A stretch of DNA of 21,687 nucleotides from IMG/VR virus record IMGVR_UViG_3300013137_000116, positions 1-21,687 of that record; one strand, given 5' to 3'. The notes under the pieces are model-generated. The model made no database searches and had not been told where the DNA came from. It saw only the letters and a list, made by a program, of their open reading frames with translations. The position numbers were made by a program, and so were the translations under genes. This stretch comes from a virus. Shown one piece after another: positions 6,312 through 14,932 of the stretch. Every line of letters begins with the position of its first letter. The first letter of the stretch is position 1.

Positions 6312-6503
6312 TTAGTACCTCTGATGTTTACTGCAAAGTTTAGAATCTTTTTTCTCACACCCGCAGGAATGAGTTGAAGGGGAAGGGCGGTGAGGACCTT
6401 GGCTACCCTTTGGCAAGGGACCCTTCCCTAAAGAAGAAACCCCGTCGGAATTTGAAGTCCTAACGGGGTTCTGAGTTTCTTTTTTTATCCTCACCTTAGC
6501 CAT
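6312..6503 (-). CDS. Possible 63-aa Cys-containing small protein, leaderless if real
   Basis: An open frame of 63 codons runs from ATG 6503 to a TAA that abuts the nuclease start. The N-terminal half is basic and low in complexity (Gly/Pro/Ser); the C-terminus HSCGCEKKDSKLCSKH has Cys47, Cys49, Cys57 and His60, which could bind a metal. There is no Shine-Dalgarno site before the ATG. The predicted transcription start falls on or next to the A of the ATG, so it would be translated as a leaderless message. The same DNA folds into hairpins that could serve as a terminator or leader, and the odd composition may simply reflect that. I hold both readings open and rate the protein as the less certain one. 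Confidence 0.35.
   Translation of the reverse strand: MAKVRIKKETQNPVRTSNSDGVSSLGKGPLPKGSQGPHRPSPSTHSCGCEKKDSKLCSKHQRY
6389..6495 (-). ncRNA. Candidate structured RNA leader downstream of the promoter
   Basis: On the minus strand GGTGAGGA (6495-6488) and TCCTCACC (6396-6389) are perfect 8-base complements. They enclose a strong hairpin (6470-6438) and a second small hairpin, CCCTT-GCCA-AAGGG (6419-6406). A closing stem with two inner hairpins is a three-way-junction-like layout. It starts about 8 nt after the predicted transcription start and ends about 78 nt before the nuclease gene. It could be a regulatory leader, a small RNA or an attenuator. No known riboswitch class is recognised, and the pairing was found by eye only. 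Confidence 0.35.
6438..6470 (-). terminator. Hairpin with T-rich tail, possible intrinsic terminator or attenuator
   Basis: AACCCCGT (6470-6463 on the minus strand) pairs with ACGGGGTT (6445-6438). A short GGA/TCC extension lies across a small internal loop, and TCTTCTTT follows at once. It lies about 65 nt past the stop of the giant virion gene and about 35 nt past the predicted start of the leftward promoter. It may end late transcripts, attenuate the next operon, or both. The T-tract is interrupted by C, so termination may be partial. Confidence 0.5.
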
Positions 6504-6509
6504 AATCCC

Positions 6510-6537
6510 ATTATAGTCAGAAAAGCTATTTTGTCAA
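6510..6537 (-). promoter_or_regulatory. Near-consensus sigma70 promoter driving the replication/recombination operon
   Basis: The minus strand reads TTGACA (6537-6532), 16 bases, then TATAAT (6515-6510): both hexamers match the consensus exactly, with one base less than the optimal spacing. The -35 box overlaps the TGA stop of the 2367-aa gene at 6534-6536. The predicted start point is around 6503. It is the only such match I found in the window, at the boundary between virion and DNA-metabolism genes, which suits an early promoter read by host RNA polymerase. Confidence 0.8.
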
Positions 6538-9500
6538 GGCTTTTTTCCCCAGTCTATTTTTTTATCATTGTAAAGTTCTTTGATGTCAGTCCTGTTGTTC
6601 CTCATGAAATAAGAAACAGGATATCTGCGCTTGTTTCCTTCTCGCCTTAAGAACCCCCTGACTTGCGGGAGATCACTTCTCTGCTCTAACTCTTCCATCG
6701 TCAAGTTCCTGAACGGAGCTCTTTGAGCTGCTTTGTCAAACTTCTTGCTTGCTACCGCAGCCTTCATTATGCGGAATTCTTTAGAAGTAGCAACACCTGG
6801 CTCAAAGGATGCACCTGAATAATTAACACCACCAGCAAGGTTAAAGATCCTCATGAAAGAGTTAATAGCAGGATCCCCATTCCCATCCTTATCAACGATA
6901 GGTACCCCTCCGTCTACCTCAAGACCGATAGGAACTGCTAAATCGCTAAAGAGCTTATTAAATATGATACCATAGTTTTTCCAAGGATCTCCTTCTGGAA
7001 GATTAGGATCAGTAATCGGGTTTCCTCTCCAATCCTGGTTAGCAGCGATCTCTGTGAAAGTATTAAATAAGCCTATTTTTCCCAACGCCCAAGCATTTAT
7101 ACCTCTTCCTGTGTTAATACTGTAATCTCTTGTGACTGTCTGCGCCAGAGGATCTATGATAGAAGATGTTATGTCGATGAAGTCCCGTATAGGTCTAAAG
7201 AGCTGTGTATCGATATACTGAGGCTGCCAATATTGGTTTATTCTTCCAACTCTAACCTTATTCCAGTTTGTAGAGTCATTGTTAAATATCCATCTCTTCT
7301 TAGCAGCAAAGCCCTTCTCCCTCCCGATCTCTCCGAACTCGTCTTCGTCATCGTCGTCGAGAAAGCTTAAGATAAACTGCGTTATGCCTTTTGTAAGTAA
7401 GGCATAGAAGAATAGAACAGAAGTATCAAGCATCATCTGAGCGGACAGTATCCTCAAGTCCCTATCAACAAGATCTGCAGCTGTTATGGCATTAAGGTTC
7501 TTAGAGAACATGCCTGTCTTATAATCATAGTATCCAGCCTTCTTCAAACTCTTTCCAAGCAAAGGAACTTTACGAGCAAGAATAGAAAGATTGCGTAAAG
7601 GTCCTATGGCATAGCCTCTGGACATGGTAAGTATTCTGAGCCACTTTCCTTCATCGCTCATCAAGGAAGAATGAATCATGTTTGCCGTAGAATCGATATA
7701 CGCTACAGCGGCTCCCATAGCAGCTTCTTTATTAGGGAAAGCCCCGCTTGCCAAGTTCTTCTCATAAACAAGCTTTGTGGCATTATACATCTCTGGCTTA
7801 ACGATTTGTTCCATCATGGCAGAGTTAATCCCAAACCAAGACATCCACCAGTTGCTCATGCGCTCTCCACCGCTGGAACGCTCTGCAAAGGTAGCAGACT
7901 GGTTGTAGTCAAGGACTTGTCTCATCATGCTTTCATAAGACATCCCCATGCCACCAGCTTTTATCATGTCCTCAAGTAATTCATAACCTTCTGTCTGGGT
8001 CTCTGTTGTTTCTCCTCTCAGCATCTTCTGCCCAGTACCTTCCTTAAAGAAAGCAGCCTTAAATGTCACTGCAGGTACTTTAACCCCAAAGGTGTAAGCG
8101 GCTCTCGGCAAGAAAGTCCACTTGGATCCTGAGTTAAGCAAAGAGAATACGAGCATGGCAGGTAAGTTATCGAATGGGTTACCAGTCTTAATATTCCTTG
8201 CCATGTTAAGGAACTGGAACGCCTTCGCCATAGACTGGAAGTCAGGTCTATCAAACCACAGCGTATTGACCATATTGTTGACAGAAGAATACAGATAAGG
8301 TCTGGAATATATGCCCTTATTGTATTTAACAAGCCCTGAAGATTCCCGAGCCATGACATATCCAAGCTGATTAAGAATAGCCGCTGGCTCCAAAGCTTGG
8401 TCTTTTAATGCTTTCTGAAATAGTTTTGTTATCTCTAAAATAACAGGACTATCGGTGTATTCACATACCTTAAGTTCTTTAAGTTGAGTACGGATATCGT
8501 CATTGACAGCATCTCTGAACTCTTTATCCTTAAAATTAGCTGGAGCAAAGGCGTACCTGGAGCTACTGCCAAGTTTCCTTATAATGTTAGCCTGGTTAGC
8601 TGACATAGGGGACTTCACAGCATACTCAAAGTTATTATCCCAAAAGTTATCAACAGCTGTCCATCCTTCTTCGTAACCTGCTCCTGCAAAGGCATCATAG
8701 GTGTCAAACTCTGCCTTTGGTTGATCTACCGTAGAAGGACCTCCCTGCTTTCCTTTGAAGAAATTGACCCTCTCTTTGCCTTGAGCAGACGTTGGATCAT
8801 ACTTAAAAGTCCTCGGTTCATATCCTTCTTTAATCTTTTGATAAAGGTTAGTATGCGTATAAACTCCAGCCTTTATCATTGTCTCGAGGAATGTATTCTG
8901 GATATTTCCCTTAACATATCTCAGAATGTCTTGTAACTCCGTATCTTCAGCTACAGCCTCATCGGCTAACATCTGCCAGAAGATAGGGGTTCTCTTGTTC
9001 CTGAGAGTATTAGGATCGTTGCTTGTTCCATCTGGGTTATGGATCTGCCCTTCTCCAACGATACCATACTTTGCAAGATCTATTCCGTAACGGTTAACAA
9101 ACTTCATTACATATTTAACATAATTGTCCGTATTCTCTTTGGCATCTTTCTTTCCTATCCTATGAAATCCATCACCCTGTTCTGTATAAGAGATAATGCT
9201 GTCATCAGCTACGTATCCGTTGGTTGTCCACTTTCCTGTCATAACCTGCGGAGAGGCGTGAGCCATCAACTTGGCTGCCCAATCGAGCTCTTCCTGCAGC
9301 TCTTCCATCGTAGGAGCCCTTCCAAGCTTCTTAGCAAGATATTTCTTTCTGTTAGAAACAAATGCTGTCCAGGTTGTCTTAAACATGTGTTCAGCTGATG
9401 TCCTGAAAGAATCTTCCATCTTCTTGCCTGAGACAAGGTATTCCTTAATATCATCCGCTACCTTCCACTCATACTTCGTCTCCATTGCCGTATCAACCTT

Positions 9501-12500
9501 TTTCTTTCCCATCCACCATACGGCAGTGTCATAGATAAGAGGATTGCGGAGCATGTTTTGGAGAACAACGCCTAACGGACTGTCTGTCCTGGGAACTTCT
9601 TTCTCTACAGCGGTAGGCTTAGTTTGTTTCTTAGAAAACTCTTTAGGGTCTTTGACTTGAGTTACAAAAGAAGAAGGAGGAGTTCTTGGCTCTTCAGAGT
9701 TAAGGATAACTCCTAAATTTCCACCTGTCCCCTTGATGTCTTTAGAGAATTTAGATAGCTGGTGCGCTGCGTACTGTAACCCGAGCTCAATGTTCTTTTC
9801 TTCTCTAATAATAGCAATAACAGAATTAACTTGTTTTCTTACATCCTGATTATTATGAGCAAATATCTGAAGCTCTCCAATAAGCTTCTTCTTCATGTAA
9901 TCACGATACCTGTACATGAAGTCTAAAATCTGGTTTATCTTCTGAAGGTTTTCTCTCTGAGAAGTAAGCTCTGCTTTCTTTATTCTTTCAGAAGCAAACA
10001 TCATCTTAGGATCCTGCTTATACTTCTCATAGCTCCTTGCAGTTGCCAAGATATCCTGAGAACGCTGGTCTGTCTTTCCTTCCAGTTCTCCGCTTATCAT
10101 CATCTGATAAGCCTTCTCCATGCTTGGCATTGGTGTAACATTAGATGTTTTCTGACCTGAAGAATAAAGATATCTTTTATAAAAAGCACGGTCTATAGCA
10201 GAAACCTTCTGTTTGTTGTTTAATGCCCTCTCTATCTTGCGAACACGCTGTTCATACTTTGAAGTATCTTCTTTTTCCTTGCTAAGAGCTTCTTTCTTAG
10301 AAGAAACACCGAGAGCTGGAGGCTGTGCATAGCGTGGAGTGTGCTGAGATTTTAGAGGATTTATCTTCTCTATCTCTTCAACGTCCTTCTCTTCCTGTTC
10401 TGAAAGATAATCAAACTTCATCAAGGCTATGTAGTCACGTATCCTTTCAGATACAGCCTTTAAGTTAATAGCTTGATGACTTCCAGCATCATTAAGGATC
10501 TGCTGTTCTTCGTAAGATAGCTCAGTCCTTCCTTCGATAGAAGCTATAAGCGCTTCTTCGTTGGTAGGTTCTCTTTCCTTAGTTGCTTTCTCAACCAAGA
10601 ACTCTTCTTTAGGAACAGATGTAACCAAAGACTTAATATCAAGGAGAATCCCACGGACTTCGCCTTCCTCAAGTCCTGCACGCTTGGCGACCTCAGCTAT
10701 CGTTGGCTCTTTAACACGCATCTCTCTGATAATATCTCTGAGAGTCTTGAGTTTAGACTGATACTGAACCTCTACTTCATCTTCTATCTCTTCTAAGGGA
10801 ATAGGTTTATCGTCTTCTTGAGCTATCTGTTCGAACTCTTGCTTTTCTTCTTCAGGCTTTACAGGAACAAGTCCTTTTCCTTCAACCCACTCTTCTTGAA
10901 GCTTAGGAGTTCCTTGGACACCAGGAGTCATGCGCACATCTCTCTTTGCAAAGATATTCTTTTGCTGAGGAGCTACTTCTGGAGGATACGGTGTACCTGT
11001 TGCAGCCTCTATCATCTGAGCTATCTCTGGAGTAACAACTGAACCTTGTAAAGGAGTGACATCCATGGGAGCTGAACTCTGCCAAGGCTCACGCTTGTCT
11101 TGCCCATACTTTTTAGAGAAGTCAAATTCCTTCTGTTTTGCTTCAAACTCTCTCCTCACTCCAACGTTTACTACCCCCTTAATGAAGTTGTCTACATCAT
11201 CCTCTGTCCATTTAACTTTAAGCCACTGCTGAACCCACAGCGCCAGGTCTTTCTTCAGTCGCTTGAACCACGAAATGTTGGCTAAGTCCCCGTAGCGCTC
11301 TGCCCACCTGGCTGCTAATTCCATGAGTATTTGCTCATCTGAAGTGAATCCATAGTCCTTAGCCATAGCGTCAACGTTAGCATACCCAGAGTCCTTTAGA
11401 AGCACTGGGGCTGCTCTGTAAAGCTGTTCTCTGGCTCTTCCAAGAATCTCTTGAAACTGAGCTTTAGCTTCAGGATTTAATGAATCAAGAAGGACATGGA
11501 ATCCTCGGTGCGTGACCTCGTGAAGTGCTTTGCTACGGGCATTCTCTGGAGTTACATTCTCTCCAACGATAGCTATCCTGTCAGTCTCTGGATCATAGTA
11601 GGCTTCTATATCACTTGTTACTTGTTCTTTAAGCTGTTTACCATCTCGAGATACCTGAACTACTTTACCAACAGGAAGATCTTTCTTGCTAATGATGTCA
11701 ATGCGGTCAAGAAATGCTTTAGGGAGTGAACTTAAAGCTTTATAAATAGTATTAAATTTAGTGTTCTTAAACTCTCCGACAATCTGCTCAGCCTGTATAC
11801 TTCCTTCAAGCGCTGCTTGAGCATGCTCTGGTGAGATTACCTCATTGGGAGTCTTAGGAGTCTCGATCTTGGCATATTCTTCAAGGATAGCCAGTCTACC
11901 CTTTTCAGCTTCACCCATAGGTTGCCCTGCTCCCCGTAATACGTTACGAGAGACGTGAAGAACGTCTTTAAGGCTTATGGGCTTCTTCCCCATTCCTTCA
12001 AGGCGCATGTTCATAGAATGGAACCTGCGAGCTATGGTAGAAGCATCCTCCTGCCTTCCTTGAGCCATAGGGTTAATAAATAATACTTTAGGTCCTGATT
12101 CAACTTCGCCTGCGACACGTGGAGCTTGAGCCGTCTGGACAACATCAAATCTCTTTACCTGTTCATTTACATCAAACCATTTCCCGATCTCTTCTACAGC
12201 TGTTCCTTCGTTATCTATTCCCTGTATCTTCTGAACAAGATAGCTTAAAGTATCAGGATGAAGATCTTTGGCATTCCCTTTGATATCCGAGATATTTAAT
12301 GCTTGTTGAATGATAGGAATAGCTGCTTGCGTCTGTGCATTGTTTACAGGTTTAAAATTATTAACGGTAGTTGTTGCAGGTCCTGAAGTTTCAGTAGTAA
12401 CCTCTTGAAGAACATTTGATGTCTGACCAACGGTTGCTGTCCCTAATTGTTCTCTCAAAGCCTGCCACTCTTTAGAAGGCTTTTGTTCTGATATGGCTTT

Positions 12501-13637
12501 TAGTTCAGCTAACTTTTGTTCTTTAGTTAGTTTCGTTGATTTAGTTAGCAGTCCTCCAACTCCTCCGAATTGTCCTTCAGAAAAGAATCCCATAGCAGCA
12601 GAGTTTCTTATATTCTCCCATGAAGGAGGAGTTTGAGATCCAATATCTTCTGCCAGAGCTTGAGATCCTTCGACAACAGCGCCAGCACCACCAGCCTCCA
12701 AGAATCCTAAAGCACCTTTAGCAACTTTCCCTTTTATGCCCTTAAGCGCTATATTCTTTAATCCAGGAAGAGGAATGGCTTTTGACAATACCCCAAACGT
12801 AAGAACATTCTCAACCATTTCAAGACCGCCAGCGACTCCAGTTGCAGCTAAAGCTCTATTAAGGTCTCCTCTTGTTATGTTCTCTCTTCCTTTGTTTCTC
12901 TCTAAATCAGGATAAATCTGACCACCTTCTTGAACCTGACCATAAGCTCCCATAGCAAGCACACCAGCTATCTTCCCAGCAACATTCTTAATAGCCTGCT
13001 CTCTTATGGCTTCAGCTCCTAATTTCTTTCCTACAGAAGAAAAAGCGATCTTTAAGGATTGTTTCGTTATAGCATCTGCTATAAACTTATTTGCAAGCAC
13101 CTTTGCTCCCACACCAGTTGCAGCAGCCGCTGTGGCGACTTCTGCTCCTCCTAATGCAGAAGCAATAGCAAGTGGTACAGCCATAGTTACCTGACCTGCT
13201 CCGTATCCAAAGTTCTGTCCAAGGAAGTCTAAGATAGCACCAGGGTTCTTTTTATTTGTAACTTGATCTACCATTGTATCCCAATGTCCAGCTCTCTCTG
13301 CAATGGCAGTATCAGGATCTTCTGTATATCTCTTATTGGCTAATTCATTCTCTTTATGAAAAGCCTCTTCCATTGGCTTTATGCCTAAATACTTTCCAGC
13401 AAATTCTCCTGAGCCAGTTACTATTCCTGGAACTTGGGTAAAAGATTGTTTATACCCTGTTCCCCAGCTTTTAAAGAATCCACGATTGTCAGATTTCGGC
13501 TTTAGAATATCGTCAAATAACCCAGATTGCTGGACAGATGGTTGAGGAGAAACTTTAGGCTGTAAAATATCATCAAACAATCCTGTTGGAGCAGGTTTTG
13601 TTTGAACAGGAGAAATAACATCGTCAAATAATCCCAT
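6534..13637 (-). CDS. Giant polyvalent / ejection-type virion protein with zincin metallopeptidase motif
   Basis: This 2367-aa protein is by far the largest product. Order of parts: three GLFDD motifs (2-6, 19-23, 39-43) separated by Pro/Gln linkers; a region (about 130-365) with several Ala/Gly-rich hydrophobic stretches that could insert into membranes; a domain with HEVTH (706-710) and DEQILMELAARWAE (767-780), the HExxH-plus-downstream-Glu layout of zincin peptidases found in phage polyvalent proteins; a long charged helical middle (roughly 900-1350); and a long C-terminal part with a hydrophobic segment near 2060-2090 followed by DDDDEDE. Family knowledge: such proteins are packaged and enter the cell with the DNA, like T7 gp16 or the polyvalent proteins of other phages. 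The start has no strong Shine-Dalgarno site beyond AGGAGTGTT upstream, only 8 nt after the previous stop. The catalytic role and ejection are inference. Confidence 0.75.
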   Translation of the reverse strand: MGLFDDVISPVQTKPAPTGLFDDILQPKVSPQPSVQQSGLFDDILKPKSDNRGFFKSWGTGYKQSFTQVPGIVTGSGEFAGKYLGIKPMEEAFHKENELANKRYTEDPDTAIAERAGHWDTMVDQVTNKKNPGAILDFLGQNFGYGAGQVTMAVPLAIASALGGAEVATAAAATGVGAKVLANKFIADAITKQSLKIAFSSVGKKLGAEAIREQAIKNVAGKIAGVLAMGAYGQVQEGGQIYPDLERNKGRENITRGDLNRALAATGVAGGLEMVENVLTFGVLSKAIPLPGLKNIALKGIKGKVAKGALGFLEAGGAGAVVEGSQALAEDIGSQTPPSWENIRNSAAMGFFSEGQFGGVGGLLTKSTKLTKEQKLAELKAISEQKPSKEWQALREQLGTATVGQTSNVLQEVTTETSGPATTTVNNFKPVNNAQTQAAIPIIQQALNISDIKGNAKDLHPDTLSYLVQKIQGIDNEGTAVEEIGKWFDVNEQVKRFDVVQTAQAPRVAGEVESGPKVLFINPMAQGRQEDASTIARRFHSMNMRLEGMGKKPISLKDVLHVSRNVLRGAGQPMGEAEKGRLAILEEYAKIETPKTPNEVISPEHAQAALEGSIQAEQIVGEFKNTKFNTIYKALSSLPKAFLDRIDIISKKDLPVGKVVQVSRDGKQLKEQVTSDIEAYYDPETDRIAIVGENVTPENARSKALHEVTHRGFHVLLDSLNPEAKAQFQEILGRAREQLYRAAPVLLKDSGYANVDAMAKDYGFTSDEQILMELAARWAERYGDLANISWFKRLKKDLALWVQQWLKVKWTEDDVDNFIKGVVNVGVRREFEAKQKEFDFSKKYGQDKREPWQSSAPMDVTPLQGSVVTPEIAQMIEAATGTPYPPEVAPQQKNIFAKRDVRMTPGVQGTPKLQEEWVEGKGLVPVKPEEEKQEFEQIAQEDDKPIPLEEIEDEVEVQYQSKLKTLRDIIREMRVKEPTIAEVAKRAGLEEGEVRGILLDIKSLVTSVPKEEFLVEKATKEREPTNEEALIASIEGRTELSYEEQQILNDAGSHQAINLKAVSERIRDYIALMKFDYLSEQEEKDVEEIEKINPLKSQHTPRYAQPPALGVSSKKEALSKEKEDTSKYEQRVRKIERALNNKQKVSAIDRAFYKRYLYSSGQKTSNVTPMPSMEKAYQMMISGELEGKTDQRSQDILATARSYEKYKQDPKMMFASERIKKAELTSQRENLQKINQILDFMYRYRDYMKKKLIGELQIFAHNNQDVRKQVNSVIAIIREEKNIELGLQYAAHQLSKFSKDIKGTGGNLGVILNSEEPRTPPSSFVTQVKDPKEFSKKQTKPTAVEKEVPRTDSPLGVVLQNMLRNPLIYDTAVWWMGKKKVDTAMETKYEWKVADDIKEYLVSGKKMEDSFRTSAEHMFKTTWTAFVSNRKKYLAKKLGRAPTMEELQEELDWAAKLMAHASPQVMTGKWTTNGYVADDSIISYTEQGDGFHRIGKKDAKENTDNYVKYVMKFVNRYGIDLAKYGIVGEGQIHNPDGTSNDPNTLRNKRTPIFWQMLADEAVAEDTELQDILRYVKGNIQNTFLETMIKAGVYTHTNLYQKIKEGYEPRTFKYDPTSAQGKERVNFFKGKQGGPSTVDQPKAEFDTYDAFAGAGYEEGWTAVDNFWDNNFEYAVKSPMSANQANIIRKLGSSSRYAFAPANFKDKEFRDAVNDDIRTQLKELKVCEYTDSPVILEITKLFQKALKDQALEPAAILNQLGYVMARESSGLVKYNKGIYSRPYLYSSVNNMVNTLWFDRPDFQSMAKAFQFLNMARNIKTGNPFDNLPAMLVFSLLNSGSKWTFLPRAAYTFGVKVPAVTFKAAFFKEGTGQKMLRGETTETQTEGYELLEDMIKAGGMGMSYESMMRQVLDYNQSATFAERSSGGERMSNWWMSWFGINSAMMEQIVKPEMYNATKLVYEKNLASGAFPNKEAAMGAAVAYIDSTANMIHSSLMSDEGKWLRILTMSRGYAIGPLRNLSILARKVPLLGKSLKKAGYYDYKTGMFSKNLNAITAADLVDRDLRILSAQMMLDTSVLFFYALLTKGITQFILSFLDDDDEDEFGEIGREKGFAAKKRWIFNNDSTNWNKVRVGRINQYWQPQYIDTQLFRPIRDFIDITSSIIDPLAQTVTRDYSINTGRGINAWALGKIGLFNTFTEIAANQDWRGNPITDPNLPEGDPWKNYGIIFNKLFSDLAVPIGLEVDGGVPIVDKDGNGDPAINSFMRIFNLAGGVNYSGASFEPGVATSKEFRIMKAAVASKKFDKAAQRAPFRNLTMEELEQRSDLPQVRGFLRREGNKRRYPVSYFMRNNRTDIKELYNDKKIDWGKKP
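13494..13634 (-). repeat. Three N-terminal GLFDD[IV] motif repeats of the giant protein
   Basis: The coding DNA holds three diverged copies of a unit encoding GLFDDVISP, GLFDDILQPK and GLFDDILKPK (protein residues 2-10, 19-28, 39-48), each followed by a Pro/Gln/Ser linker. The motif is conserved while the linkers differ, as expected for short linear binding motifs and not a recent DNA duplication. What binds them is unknown; a virion or scaffold partner is a reasonable guess. Confidence 0.75.
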
Positions 13638-13645
13638 AACACTCC

Positions 13646-14182
13646 TTAGAATTTATATAAAGAAGGATCTTCGCCTACCTTGAGAAGTTCAGATTGTATT
13701 GTTGATACTGGAACCCTGCCTTTTAATTCATCAATTCTCTTTTGCACAGCTGGGTTTATCTTCTTTTTGAATACTTGATTAGTAACTTGCGAAGATTGAA
13801 CAGCAGCATTTCTTTCAGCAAGAATATCTGAGATAGATCTTGGCTTAAAAGAAGCTCCTTCTTGAGCCTTAAAAATACTATCTATAAAAGCCCTATCTTG
13901 ATTCTCATATTCAGATTGTTTTAATAAATTATTCCAATCTACAGGTGGAGCTGAAGTTGTCCACGCTGCTGGATCCTGAAAGTTAGATGGATCATTCAAC
14001 GTTGCCTGCTTAGCATTGATTAGAGGCTGTAATATCTTTAGCCAATTCTCTTGTGTAGCTGTTTCCTTTGCTTGTTGTGTCTTAATATGTCCTAATCCTC
14101 CTTGAAGAGCTCCTGCTAAAGCAAGAAGAGCTGTGTTTGGAACTGGACTCTCTCTTACACCTGAAGTACCTGCGTATGGCAT
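13646..14182 (-). CDS. Putative internal virion protein, unknown family
   Basis: The 178-aa protein begins MPYAGTSGVRESPVPNTALLALAGALQGGLG, with a short Ala/Gly/Leu segment. Gln/Ala-rich helices follow, with a C-terminal charged part ending GEDPSLYKF. The start is ATG 14182, directly after AGGAGGAAAATA; a longer in-frame reading back to 14269 would overlap the previous gene and encode an Ile/Asn/His-rich stretch unlike the rest. The stop of the previous gene (TAG, 14193-14195) is built into this Shine-Dalgarno site, so the two are probably coupled. It lies between a small hydrophobic-start protein and the giant protein, like the middle member of a three-protein ejection set. That role is inference; no domain is recognised. 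Confidence 0.6.
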   Translation of the reverse strand: MPYAGTSGVRESPVPNTALLALAGALQGGLGHIKTQQAKETATQENWLKILQPLINAKQATLNDPSNFQDPAAWTTSAPPVDWNNLLKQSEYENQDRAFIDSIFKAQEGASFKPRSISDILAERNAAVQSSQVTNQVFKKKINPAVQKRIDELKGRVPVSTIQSELLKVGEDPSLYKF

Positions 14183-14192
14183 TATTTTCCTC

Positions 14193-14930
14193 CTAAGTAA
14201 AATATTGTGAATATTGTGAATTCTGAGATGGTTGTACCTGAGATTGATTAATAATAGATAACCAATCATTCACGGTCATTCCTGAAGCTCCCCGCTGGAA
14301 TCCGCCAGTTACCCCAGCCTGTTGTGGTTGTGTTTGCTGACCAGGAAACACTTTGCTCCAATCAATTCCGCTTGTATCTATGTTAGGACCAGCTACGCCA
14401 GGAGTGCTCCAGTTGTTTAGTTGTTCTTGACCAGGATTAAGCTGTTGCATTAATGCGGCAGGAACAAATCGGTTAGCTTGTGACATATAATTATAAGCAT
14501 TCTGGTTTATAAAATCAGATACTGCCTGTTGTCTATCTGCATAATCCATCATAGCTGTTCTTGTCAAAGCCTGGGCTCTTTTGGGACCAGTTCCTGTTAT
14601 TGCTCCAATCGCCATTGCGTCATCTAACTGACCGTGAGCTCCTGGTCTCCCATATAAGTCTTTCTGCAATTCTCTCATTCTGTATAGCTGAATAGCGTCC
14701 AAGTACTTTTGCATACCCCCAGGCAACTGTCCCGCAGCAAGAGCATTAAGTTGATTCCTTAAGTATGTTGAACCAAGCTTATTGTTCTCAAGGCTTAACA
14801 TTCCAAGTTCATTATACCAAGGAGGAACATAGCTATCAGTTCCTTGCTTTCCTGGCTTGTTCATAGCTCCAGAAATAGCACTACCCGCCGCCGAAGCAAT
14901 GATCGGTGCTGCAATCGCCCAAAATCCCAT
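14193..14930 (-). CDS. Putative internal virion protein with hydrophobic N-terminus (gp14-like by position)
   Basis: The 245-aa protein starts MGFWAIAAPIIASAAGSAISGAMNK, a membrane-like Ala-rich helix typical of small ejection or internal core proteins of podoviruses. Next come an Asn/Leu/Arg-rich helical middle (NNKLGSTYLRNQLNALAAG, then QKYLDAIQLYRMRELQKDLY) and a Gln/Pro/Gly/Ser-rich C-terminal third ending in SQNSQYSQYFT. ATG 14930 has GGAGAATAATC before it, which overlaps the end of the YkgJ-like gene. Similar proteins such as T7 gp14 form the outer-membrane part of the DNA-ejection channel; here the link is by position and composition only. Confidence 0.6.
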   Translation of the reverse strand: MGFWAIAAPIIASAAGSAISGAMNKPGKQGTDSYVPPWYNELGMLSLENNKLGSTYLRNQLNALAAGQLPGGMQKYLDAIQLYRMRELQKDLYGRPGAHGQLDDAMAIGAITGTGPKRAQALTRTAMMDYADRQQAVSDFINQNAYNYMSQANRFVPAALMQQLNPGQEQLNNWSTPGVAGPNIDTSGIDWSKVFPGQQTQPQQAGVTGGFQRGASGMTVNDWLSIINQSQVQPSQNSQYSQYFT

Positions 14931-14932
14931 GA

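Noticed and set aside
3640-14200. TAG stop-codon recoding as in some gut phages
   Set aside because: TAG ends at least two genes at sensible places with the next gene starting at once, and no gene needs TAG read-through to be intact.
14183-14269. 29-residue N-terminal extension of the 178-aa internal virion protein
   Set aside because: It overlaps the previous gene, has Ile/Asn/His-rich composition, and a perfect AGGAGG site sits right before ATG 14182.
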